DNA from: an uncultured Pontibacter sp.
GTDB lineage: Bacteria > Bacteroidota > Bacteroidia > Cytophagales > Hymenobacteraceae
Direction: 5' to 3'
DNA: 64,000 nt
NCBI GenBank assembly: GCA_947499125.1
Contig: CANMMP010000001.1
Location: 992,001 to 1,056,000, forward strand
The translations under genes were made by a program, and so were the position numbers. The notes under the pieces are model-generated. The model saw only the letters and a list, made by a program, of their open reading frames with translations. It ran no database searches and was not told where the DNA came from. This document shows, piece after piece, positions 44,476 through 52,273 of this stretch (within the stretch, counting starts at the first letter, position 1; each line of letters begins with the position of its first letter).

Positions 44476-45414
44476 TTACTCTTCGTCTTCGCAGTCTATA
44501 TTATCCCCGATATAGCCAGCTGCTGCTTTTGCTGCGGCATTACCTGTTGGCAGGTCTCCTTGGTCATAAGTAGTGAGTTTATCCAGTGTACTCAGGTAAG
44601 CTTCTATAGTGGCCAGCTCTGCAGCATAAGCATTTGGAGAAATAAGGCCTAACTGACGGTTCAGCAGCACAGTTGCCCCTTGTGCAAAAGCAGCTTTAGA
44701 ATCCGCAATTCCACCCTTGTTGTCAGAACCGCCTTCTTTCTTATCGCTGGTAATTAAGGTTACTCCTTCAGCAGCAGTGTAGGTATGGCCACCCAGTGTT
44801 ATAGTTTGCCCTTCCCAGTGCTCCGACTTATGAAAATAGCCCTGGCCTTCGCCGCACATGTCCATTTCACAGCCAGGTCCAGCTACAACACTTGGGTAAC
44901 AAGCGTTGCTAATTCTGGTCCAGATGTTGGCAGATTTTACCTGGATAGCATGGCTTAGTGTGAAGCTGAAAGTATAAACCTTACCATCTGTCAGCTTTTC
45001 TTCAAAGTCAGAAAGCCTCAGGTATCCACTTACTTCAGACATGTCGCAGGCAGAGCCATTTCCTTCTTTAAAGGATGGTTCTAAAATATCAACTCCTGCA
45101 CCTGTAACGGTTGCTGCTACAACATTATCACCGGTTAAGGCAATTGGCTGGTCGTCGCAGCCGGTAAGCGTAAGTATCAGCGAACCAATGTTCGGCACAT
45201 TGCCGTCAGCTGTTTTCTGAACGCTAAAGGTCCAGGTTTTGCCGTCGGAGGTGCTGAGGGCTGAAATAGAAAGCGGGTTTGCAGTATTTGCAACTTTTGC
45301 AGCATCAGTAGCTGAGCTGAACGAGGGAGATACTTCTTCCATGTCTTTAGAACATGAAAACATAAGCAACACGGCACCTAGGCCAAGGCTTACTTTTTGC
45401 AGAGGATTTAGCAT
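44476..45414 (-). CDS. Putative secreted lipoprotein, unknown function
   Basis: 312 residues. The signal ends with the lipobox LLMFSC. The N-terminal part is an Ig-like, strand-rich domain (SDGKTWTFSVQ, GSLILTLTGCDDQPIAL), with additional cysteines at NGSACDMSE, SNACYPSV, GPGCEMDMCGEG and the C-terminal IDCEDEE that probably form disulfides. The middle resembles an extracellular surface protein (HKSEHWEGQTITLGGHTYTA). Not part of any operon; a terminator follows. Confidence 0.75.
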   Translation of the reverse strand: MLNPLQKVSLGLGAVLLMFSCSKDMEEVSPSFSSATDAAKVANTANPLSISALSTSDGKTWTFSVQKTADGNVPNIGSLILTLTGCDDQPIALTGDNVVAATVTGAGVDILEPSFKEGNGSACDMSEVSGYLRLSDFEEKLTDGKVYTFSFTLSHAIQVKSANIWTRISNACYPSVVAGPGCEMDMCGEGQGYFHKSEHWEGQTITLGGHTYTAAEGVTLITSDKKEGGSDNKGGIADSKAAFAQGATVLLNRQLGLISPNAYAAELATIEAYLSTLDKLTTYDQGDLPTGNAAAKAAAGYIGDNIDCEDEE

Positions 45415-45541
45415 TTGGATCTTTGTTAATAACGGTAGTTATTCTAAAGCAATAATACTGCAAATAACTTATATAGTTACAAATAAATAATAATATATTT
45501 ATAATTTATAGCTTTCCTCATTTCTAACTAGATCCAACAAA

Positions 45542-45580
45542 AAACCCACCGTCTCCTGCTATACAGAAAACGGTGGGTTT
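45542..45580 (-). terminator. Terminator after the deoxynucleoside kinase gene
   Basis: Stem AAACCCACCGT with ACGGTGGGTTT; on the minus strand followed by TTTTTT. It lies 20 bases beyond the kinase stop. Confidence 0.9.
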
Positions 45581-45602
45581 ATACTTTAAAAAGCTTATAC
45601 TT

Positions 45603-46217
45603 CTAAAACAATCCGAATAACTCTGCCTGGATTTTCTCGATGATACCGCCCAGGTGTTCAGGGTTTGCCACAAAGTCGAGGTTATTTACATCTATCACCA
45701 AAAGTTTGCCTTGCTTATAGTTACCCATCCACTCGTTGTAATGGTCGTTCAGGTTACGCAGGTAATTTATGCTGATGCTGCTTTCGTAATCGCGGTTACG
45801 CTTTTCGATCTGCCCGATCAGTTTTGGCAAGTCGGCTTTCAGGTAGATCATCAGGTCAGGTGCTTTTACCATACTGATCATCGACTGGAAAAGAGCGAAA
45901 TAGTTCTCGTAATCGCGTGTGCTCATAAGGCCCGACTGATGCAGGTTCTTTGCAAAGATGTGAGCGTCCTCGTAAATGGTACGGTCCTGTATCACGCTGC
46001 GATCGGTCTTCTGAATTTCCTGCACCTGTCCGAAGCGGCTGTTCAGGAAAAACACCTGTAAATGGAAAGCCCAACGCTCCATGTCCTCATAAAAATCCTT
46101 CAGGTAAGGATTGTTATCTACTGCCTCCAGGTATAGGTCCCACTTAAAATGCTGGGACAGTTTTGTGGCCAGGGTGGTTTTGCCGGCGCCAATATTACCG
46201 ACGATCGCAATATGCAT
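45603..46217 (-). CDS. Deoxynucleoside kinase (dGK/dAK-like)
   Basis: A 204-residue kinase for salvage of deoxynucleosides. P-loop GNIGAGKTT (residues 7-15), LEAVDNNPYLKDFYED, the DRS/ERS-type motif as QDRTIYEDAHIF, and a LID region RNRDYESSIS. It phosphorylates deoxyadenosine/deoxyguanosine or pyrimidine deoxynucleosides; residues here fit the purine-preferring bacterial group, but specificity is inference. A candidate -7 box (TACTTTTG on the minus strand, 46256-46249) precedes it. Confidence 0.94.
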   Translation of the reverse strand: MHIAIVGNIGAGKTTLATKLSQHFKWDLYLEAVDNNPYLKDFYEDMERWAFHLQVFFLNSRFGQVQEIQKTDRSVIQDRTIYEDAHIFAKNLHQSGLMSTRDYENYFALFQSMISMVKAPDLMIYLKADLPKLIGQIEKRNRDYESSISINYLRNLNDHYNEWMGNYKQGKLLVIDVNNLDFVANPEHLGGIIEKIQAELFGLF

Positions 46218-46400
46218 AATAAACTATAATTTGGGTAAAAGCTGAAAACAAAAGTAAGGGTTTTTACTTAGATAGCAGTTGCATAATATAGTAGTTTTAT
46301 TGTACTAAAAACACTTATTTATTTGCAGGTATAACCGGGTATTTCTGAACAAGGCATACAAAGTGGGCGTACATAATAGCACACTAATTTTCTTAAAGTC

Positions 46401-46577
46401 ATGACAAAGGGACACAATCAGAGTCATCATAAGCAGGACAAGACGGACGCTAAAAACAAGAGCAACCAACCTGAGAACCGCCACCAGACAGACCAGCAGC
46501 AGGACAAAAGCCCCGACCAGGGCCGCAACCGCAAGCAGGATCAGTCGGGAGGTACCAAAGGGCCAAATGCTATTTAA
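46401..46577 (+). CDS. 58-residue hydrophilic, disorder-prone protein
   Basis: ATG to TAA, 58 residues rich in Gln, Lys, Asn, Asp and His, with no hydrophobic core (MTKGHNQSHHKQDKTDAKNK at the start, GGTKGPNAI at the end). Clear start, followed by its own hairpin terminator. Such proteins are frequent in Bacteroidota and resemble intrinsically disordered stress or spacer proteins; function unknown. Confidence 0.65.
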   Translation: MTKGHNQSHHKQDKTDAKNKSNQPENRHQTDQQQDKSPDQGRNRKQDQSGGTKGPNAI

Positions 46578-46585
46578 AAACTAAA

Positions 46586-46612
46586 GCCCCGGCAACTAAA
46601 CTTTACCGGGGC
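46586..46612. terminator. Terminator between convergent small genes
   Basis: GCCCCGG (46586-46592) pairs with CCGGGGC (46606-46612), flanked by AAA and ATTTAAA; sits between the 58-residue gene and the minus-strand coiled-coil gene. Confidence 0.8.
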
Positions 46613-46641
46613 ATTTAAACAACACACAGCTTAAAAAAACA

Positions 46642-47274
46642 CTAGCGCTTATCGCGCATATCTTTATACATCTCCTGGGCTTCTCGGCCTTTTTTGAGAG
46701 TAACAAACTCCGCCTGCAGCGCAGCTATCTTTATCTTATCGCCATTATTTAGCTTATCCAGCACTTCGCTTTTACGGGTGTTCAGCTCACCAAAAACAAA
46801 TTCGGCATATTCCCAGTCCCGCAACGACCAGCCACGGCGGTGTTCGCGCACATAATCAATAAGTTTAACATAAGCATTGCGCAAATTGGCAGTTTTTATA
46901 CTTGCAATGCGGGTGGTGCCGGTCATGGCCAGCTCCCAGCGTTCCAACTCCTCGCCATCCAGGTCTACCAGTTGCCTTTCCTCGTTTCGCTTTTCCCACT
47001 CGTTATAGCGGTTCTTATAGGTCTTATATTCTTCTTTCGATTGTTCCGATAGCTTCTCTGTGTTTTCATCCAGGCTATGGGTCAGGTTCCTGAACTCTTG
47101 CTTTATAGTTGGCCATTCCGCCCGGGTAACACTGTCGGCCTGCGTCGACTTCTGGCGCATCCAGGCTCTTAGGTTATCCAGGTCCTGCTCTAACTGCGAT
47201 TTAGACTGCGCCTGCACTGCCAGCGTACTTCCGGCAAATAAAAGGGCAAGCGCATATTTCTTGAAATTTCTCAT
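46642..47274 (-). CDS. Exported coiled-coil protein (DUF6565-like)
   Basis: 210 residues with a cleavable signal (LALLFAGSTLAVQAQS). The mature protein is almost entirely helical and charged, with heptad-like spacing (LEQDLDNLRAWMRQKST, LSEQSKEEYKTYKNRYNEW). A periplasmic protein related to the DUF6565/all-helical group of Bacteroidota. Function unknown. Confidence 0.72.
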   Translation of the reverse strand: MRNFKKYALALLFAGSTLAVQAQSKSQLEQDLDNLRAWMRQKSTQADSVTRAEWPTIKQEFRNLTHSLDENTEKLSEQSKEEYKTYKNRYNEWEKRNEERQLVDLDGEELERWELAMTGTTRIASIKTANLRNAYVKLIDYVREHRRGWSLRDWEYAEFVFGELNTRKSEVLDKLNNGDKIKIAALQAEFVTLKKGREAQEMYKDMRDKR

Positions 47275-47488
47275 AGTATAAAGGTATCAACTGAATTTAT
47301 AACACCGGTTTACCTTAAATATTATGCCAAACCTATATCTGTAGCATTAAAATTTATACTTCGGATGCATGGTTTATAGTTTATACCTATCCTTTGCCAA
47401 CATTTTACGTTTAAGTTGTTGATGCAGTAAATACCTCTGCCAGCCTGCAACTATAAGCAGTTACTGCCATATAATACCAATTCTCCCT

Positions 47489-49927
47489 ATGAACAACCCA
47501 CGAAGCAGCTTCCACGAAACTGTTGTATCCATCACAAATAAAGATGAGATCATACTAAGCGTAGATAAATTCCCTTTTAAAACTACGCTTAGCTTGTCGC
47601 CGCTTATACATTACTGGGAAAACAAAGCCGATACCGACCCGAGCTGCAACATAAGCCGTGTGCAGGAACTGGCAGCCTTACTACGCCAAACCCCTGCCCT
47701 GCTACAACCTGTTGATGATGTATCCCTGATAGAAGAGCACATCGAAACAATAGATATACTGATGGAAGATGTTTTCCCGAGCGCTTTGTGGGAGAATGAT
47801 CTGCGGGCCACGGTGCTGCCTTTCCATTTCGATAGTTTTTATGCTACTCCCCGCCTCGAAGAGCTGCAACTGTTAGGAGGCGGCAACTATACCGAAAAGC
47901 TGAACCTGGACTTGAAAACTTTGCTTTTCAGGCTTACACTTTCGGCTTATACTATCATTCTGGAAAAGTTTTATAAAGCTAATTTCCGGGTAGACCAGCC
48001 TTTTATTTTTACCATAAAAGACAAGTTTACACAGCTCGAAAAACACTATAAACTAAGTATAGATCTTAAGTTTATGGATGTAAAGCTGAAAGGTGAACTG
48101 AAGCCCCTGAAGCCCCAGGAAATAAATTACCTGATAAACCGCTACAACAACCTCGACCTCTGGATTAAAAAACTGCCCCCGGAGAACTTCGATTTTTCGG
48201 GCTTTGCCATTTACGATTTTACTGATGTTACCATCGAAGAGACCATCTCGTCGTTGCGTTACGACCTGCTCGAGAAAAATGCCGTAACCTCGGAAAACAG
48301 CCTGAAGAACCTGCAGCAGAAACTGCGTATACTTTTCGGCTTGCCCGGCATTGAGTTTGGCCTGGCTTCGTGCCCAACCGGCCAGGAATTCGATTCTTCT
48401 TATACCCGCAGGATATGGAACAGCCTGGTACTTAACCAGCAATGCGATCTGAAACTGGACGACTTACGCGGATCTATTTACGAACAGGTAACCAAGTATG
48501 GCCACACTATTATAGTAGAGGACCTCCAGCTGTTTACCAGCCCAACCCGCATAGAACAAACCCTGCTCGAAGATGGTATCCGCAACCTGATCATTGCGCC
48601 TTTGCAGTACGAGGGCCGCATAATAGGTTTACTGGAAGTTGCCTCGCCTATACCTGGCGAACTGAACTCGCTTTCTATGATCAGGCTGAAAGAGATATTA
48701 CCGCTTTTTGCCCTGGCTATGCACCGCGGGCTGGAAGAACTTCGCAGCAGCATCCAGAATGTGATAAAAGAAAAGTATACTGCTATACACCCGGTAGTGG
48801 AATGGCGTTTTACGCAGGCAGCTATCAATTACCTCGACAGGCTGGAGCGCAATGCCACCACCGAGATCGAGCCTATCGTGTTCCGGGATATTTACCCGCT
48901 TTACGGCGTGTCGGATGTGCGCAACTCAGCTACAGAGCGAAACAAAGCGATACAAGGCGACCTGCTGGACCAGCTTGTACTGGCTAAAGAGGTGCTGCTT
49001 TCCGCTAAAGACAACCTGCCTCTTTCTATTTTAGATGAGTTGATATTTAAAACAGATAAGCTCTCGCAAAGTATAGTGGCAGAGTTGGGCCCAGACGATG
49101 AGACTCAGGTGCTGGATTTTCTGCGTAACGAAGTAGAGAGTCTTTTTAACTACTTCCTGCAGAACAACTCCCATATACAGGAACCGATTAAGAGGTATAA
49201 AGTGGCTATTGCCAACCAGTATAATGTGGTTTACAACAAGCGCCGCGCTTACGAAGAAAGCCTGTTTCTTATAAACGAAACCATCTCCTCCTTCCTTGAC
49301 AGGGAAGAAGAAAAGGCGCAGGCTATTTTCCCGCATTACTTCGAGAAGTATAAAACCGATGGCCTGGAGTATAACATTTACATTGGGGCCTCATTACTGA
49401 ACAGCGGCAACTTTGAAAAGATCTATCTTAAAAATATGCGCCTGTGGCAGCTTATGCTTACCTGCGAGATCGCCCGCCGCATTCAGAAGTTGCGCGCTAC
49501 CCTTAAACTACCTTTAGAGATCGCCCAGTTAATTCTGGTTCACTCCGATCCGATTTCGATCAGGTTCAGGTTGGATGAGAAGAAGTTTGATGTGGAAGGC
49601 GCCACCAACATCAGATACGAGGTAATTAAAAAGCGCCTGGACAAAGCCACTGTTCATGATTCGGAAGAACGCCTGACACAGCCGGGCAAAATTGCCATTG
49701 TGTATACCCAACAGAAAGAGGCTACCGAATACATGCGCTACATCGAGTTTCTGCAATCGGAGGGCTATATAGAGCGCGACCTGGAAATGCTGGAAGTAGA
49801 CGATATGCAAGGCGTGCAGGGTTTACGCGCGATCAGGGTGAAAGTAAGCTTTAAAGAGCAGCTCCGCCACGACATAGACTCCGGCGACGAACTGCTAAGT
49901 ATAGCCCAAAGTGCAAGCCTTAATTAA
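47489..49927 (+). CDS. GAF-domain protein of Bacteroidota type
   Basis: 812 residues. N-terminal 270 residues are helical and not recognised. Residues about 275-420 form a GAF domain: ITYxx-like FGLASCPTG, GHTIIVEDLQLF, ILEDGIRNLIIAPLQYEGRIIGLLEVASP, which is the closing strand pair of GAF. The rest is helical, with a final IRVKVSFKEQLRHDIDSG tail. No histidine kinase, GGDEF or output domain was found, so it may act as a sensory scaffold. It is a single gene with no obvious partner. Confidence 0.82.
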   Translation: MNNPRSSFHETVVSITNKDEIILSVDKFPFKTTLSLSPLIHYWENKADTDPSCNISRVQELAALLRQTPALLQPVDDVSLIEEHIETIDILMEDVFPSALWENDLRATVLPFHFDSFYATPRLEELQLLGGGNYTEKLNLDLKTLLFRLTLSAYTIILEKFYKANFRVDQPFIFTIKDKFTQLEKHYKLSIDLKFMDVKLKGELKPLKPQEINYLINRYNNLDLWIKKLPPENFDFSGFAIYDFTDVTIEETISSLRYDLLEKNAVTSENSLKNLQQKLRILFGLPGIEFGLASCPTGQEFDSSYTRRIWNSLVLNQQCDLKLDDLRGSIYEQVTKYGHTIIVEDLQLFTSPTRIEQTLLEDGIRNLIIAPLQYEGRIIGLLEVASPIPGELNSLSMIRLKEILPLFALAMHRGLEELRSSIQNVIKEKYTAIHPVVEWRFTQAAINYLDRLERNATTEIEPIVFRDIYPLYGVSDVRNSATERNKAIQGDLLDQLVLAKEVLLSAKDNLPLSILDELIFKTDKLSQSIVAELGPDDETQVLDFLRNEVESLFNYFLQNNSHIQEPIKRYKVAIANQYNVVYNKRRAYEESLFLINETISSFLDREEEKAQAIFPHYFEKYKTDGLEYNIYIGASLLNSGNFEKIYLKNMRLWQLMLTCEIARRIQKLRATLKLPLEIAQLILVHSDPISIRFRLDEKKFDVEGATNIRYEVIKKRLDKATVHDSEERLTQPGKIAIVYTQQKEATEYMRYIEFLQSEGYIERDLEMLEVDDMQGVQGLRAIRVKVSFKEQLRHDIDSGDELLSIAQSASLN

Positions 49928-50202
49928 ATAAACCACACAACTATTACATAGGTAAAATTATATATTAATTGCATTTTTAAAATTTTAAGAAAATTTATCT
50001 GCGAACTAAAAGCTCACTTAATTATTTGTTTTTCAATTGCTTAAGCAGTTTTTATACTTACCAAAACGAATGCACCCAAAATATTTTTTAGGCTTTTTTC
50101 AATCTAAGTGCAATTATTCTTTTGTCAGCGCCGTTCTTAACACAACACCAGCTTAGGTAACTGGTCATTTTTTTAACTTAAACGTTTTCAACTTTTAGCC
50201 AA

Positions 50203-51006
50203 ATGAAATTGAAAAACAGAATTTTACCTGCCATGCTATTATTCGGCGTGGTAGCCTTCTCGTCTTGCGACGACAAAGAAAAAGACACACTGCAGCCTAC
50301 TTTTGAGCAAGGCTCTATCTCTTATGTAATGGCAGATTCTGCCGAAGTAACATCTTACAACTACGCTGGCAAAGAGCTTTCTCAGATCAATTACTACGAC
50401 AAAGAATCCGGGGAACTGGAGTCGTTTGAGAAGTATGTGCGCGATGCAAAAGGCAATGTTATTAAGGTAACAACTTACGCCGGCGAAAACCACGTGATCT
50501 TATCGGACCAGGACTATCGTTATAACGATAAAAACCAGCTGGCCAAAACCACCGCATCTTATTACAGCGGCAGCAAACTGGAGTACAGTGCTGTTACTAC
50601 CTTCGATTACAACTCGCGCAAAGAGTTGAAGAAAAAATCAGTTTACGAAGGCAAAGACGCTGAATCAACAAAGCTTAAGTCTTATACTACTTACGAGGTG
50701 CTTCCAAACGGCAACTATAGCCAGGAAAAACAATACGTGATAGACGGAAAAGGAAAAGGCAAGCTTTTCTCGACTACAACTTATACGTACGACACCAACC
50801 ATAACCCATTCTTTGAGCATGGCGAGCCGGGCGCAACAGCAAGCCCTAACAACATTACCAAAGGCTCTACTATGGTACATGGCAGCAAAAAAGTTTACAG
50901 CTACAACTATACTTACAAGTATGATGAGCGCGGCTACCCGGTTAGCCAGACGGTAACATCGCCGGACGGTGAATCTGAAACCTATACTTACTTGTACAGC
51001 AACTAA
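50203..51006 (+). CDS. Putative lipoprotein with YD-like repeats
   Basis: 267 residues with a lipobox (VVAFSSC). The mature part contains repeated strands of the form Y-N-Y/x-G-K-x-L-S-Q-I-N-Y-Y-D and YDERGYPVSQTVTS, typical of RHS/YD-type repeat turns, giving a beta-rich extracellular tube segment. No toxin domain or core-associated motif follows. The preceding 275 bases (49928-50202) are AT-rich with no clear feature. A terminator follows. Confidence 0.78.
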   Translation: MKLKNRILPAMLLFGVVAFSSCDDKEKDTLQPTFEQGSISYVMADSAEVTSYNYAGKELSQINYYDKESGELESFEKYVRDAKGNVIKVTTYAGENHVILSDQDYRYNDKNQLAKTTASYYSGSKLEYSAVTTFDYNSRKELKKKSVYEGKDAESTKLKSYTTYEVLPNGNYSQEKQYVIDGKGKGKLFSTTTYTYDTNHNPFFEHGEPGATASPNNITKGSTMVHGSKKVYSYNYTYKYDERGYPVSQTVTSPDGESETYTYLYSN

Positions 51007-51030
51007 GCAAAAGCTTACAGTTAGTTTAAA

Positions 51031-51070
51031 CAACAGCGGCTACAGGCAAAACTTGTAGCCGCTGTTGTTT
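51031..51070 (+). terminator. Rho-independent terminator
   Basis: CAACAGCGGCTACA (51031-51044) pairs perfectly with TGTAGCCGCTGTTG (51054-51067), followed by TTTTTA. Confidence 0.92.
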
Positions 51071-51131
51071 TTATACTTTATGCAACTATAAATCGCTATA
51101 TTTGCTTTATATCTATACATAATACGTAAAC

Positions 51132-51353
51132 ATGTCGAAGACTAAAATAACTGTAAACAACAATGGCTCGCTACGCATCGAAGGCGAATTTGAGATTGTA
51201 GATAAAGATGGAAACTCCTATGGTTTAGGTGGTCGTACTTTGGTTTCGATCTGCCGTTGCGGTTTATCTAAAAACAAACCATTCTGCGATGGCTCGCACA
51301 AAGGCCATTTTGAGCACGAGGCTGTAGCCTTTAATCTGCCTGAGAAGAAGTAG
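51132..51353 (+). CDS. CDGSH iron-sulfur protein
   Basis: 73 residues. The C-terminal CRCGLSKNKPFCDGSHKGHF is the CDGSH [2Fe-2S] motif (C-x-C-x7-8-P-x-C-D-G-S-H) with three Cys and one His. It is a soluble redox or cluster-transfer protein. A candidate -7 box (TATATTTG at 51097-51104) lies 28 bases before the ATG. The zinc-ribbon gene follows within 20 bases. Confidence 0.95.
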   Translation: MSKTKITVNNNGSLRIEGEFEIVDKDGNSYGLGGRTLVSICRCGLSKNKPFCDGSHKGHFEHEAVAFNLPEKK

Positions 51354-51371
51354 TATTTTTACACCTTAATT

Positions 51372-51815
51372 ATGGCAGAGCGCCTGGTAACTATAGCAAC
51401 ATTTAACGAAGCCACAGAAGCCCACATTATGAAGGGCCGCCTGGAGGCTGAGGGTATACTTTGTTTCCTGAGCGACGAGCATATAGTTGGCGCGCAGCCC
51501 TTTTACTCGGTTGCTGTGGGTGGCGTAAAGCTAAAAGTTACAGAGCAAGACGAAGAGGAAGCCCGCGCAGTGCTGGCAAACATACAAGGTGGCCATGGTG
51601 AGTTCTTATTAGATGATACTATTGAGCTGGCCCCACCTATGCAGGAGCACATTACAGCAACAACCTGCCCTAAATGCAACTCCGACCATATTGCCGAAGA
51701 AAAGTATAACAAAACGGTTTTCTCGCTGAGCTACCTGCTCTTTGGGTTCCCGTTGCCGTTTATAAGCCACAAGTACCGTTGCTACGACTGCGGCCATACC
51801 TGGAAAGTAAAATAA
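51372..51815 (+). CDS. DUF2007/zinc-ribbon protein
   Basis: 147 residues. N-terminal half: VTIATFNEATEAHIMKGRLE, GILCFLSDEH, VGGVKLKV, EQDEEEAR, the layout of DUF2007 (GlnB-like) signal-transduction domains. C-terminal: CPKCNSDHI and CYDCGHTW form a C4 zinc ribbon, separated by a short hydrophobic stretch. Function unknown. Probably co-transcribed with the CDGSH gene. Confidence 0.87.
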   Translation: MAERLVTIATFNEATEAHIMKGRLEAEGILCFLSDEHIVGAQPFYSVAVGGVKLKVTEQDEEEARAVLANIQGGHGEFLLDDTIELAPPMQEHITATTCPKCNSDHIAEEKYNKTVFSLSYLLFGFPLPFISHKYRCYDCGHTWKVK

Positions 51816-51843
51816 AAAAGGGAGCTGAACGGCTCCCTTTTTT
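51815..51843. terminator. Bidirectional terminator
   Basis: AAAAAGGGAGC and GCTCCCTTTTT around TGAACG, between the zinc-ribbon gene and the minus-strand ACBP gene. Confidence 0.85.
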
Positions 51844-51860
51844 ATTTAGCTATAGTTAGC

Positions 51861-52118
51861 TTAAGCTCCTGCCAGTTTGTTTACCAGCTGCACATATTCG
51901 GTGCGCGCCTCTTCCTGCGATTTACCTTCCAGCTTTTTCCAGGCATCCCACTTGGCAATGTTCTTAAAGTCAAAGCCGCCGGGGCGCTCAGTATTCACGT
52001 CGCCTTCAGAGCCTTGCTTGTATAATCCGTATAGTTGCAGCAGCACATCGTTAGACGGGCGTTCGGTTAATGTTTTAGAGCGCTCCACAGCGCTTTCAAA
52101 TTCCTGTTGCGTAGCCAT
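51861..52118 (-). CDS. Acyl-CoA-binding protein (ACBP)
   Basis: 85 residues, full-length ACBP fold. Conserved ligand residues are in NDVLLQLYGLYKQGSEGDV (Y-G-x-Y-K-Q), KWDAWKKLEGKSQEEA (K-W-x-A-W) and Y-V-Q-L-V near the end. ACBPs bind long-chain acyl-CoA esters and are best known from eukaryotes; bacterial copies are less common but occur in some Bacteroidota. It is a stand-alone gene with a terminator shared with the upstream convergent gene. Confidence 0.94.
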   Translation of the reverse strand: MATQQEFESAVERSKTLTERPSNDVLLQLYGLYKQGSEGDVNTERPGGFDFKNIAKWDAWKKLEGKSQEEARTEYVQLVNKLAGA

Positions 52119-52273
52119 AGTTTGTATTTATAGTTAATTGATGTACTAATTTAAGTAAAATATAGTATGCAAGCATAACTTTATAGTTACTTTTCTTTTT
52201 ACTGTAATCTACGTACTTTTAGTTGCAGCAAAATGGCTGTCTTTCTAAATCAAAATCAAACTATAGAATAACT

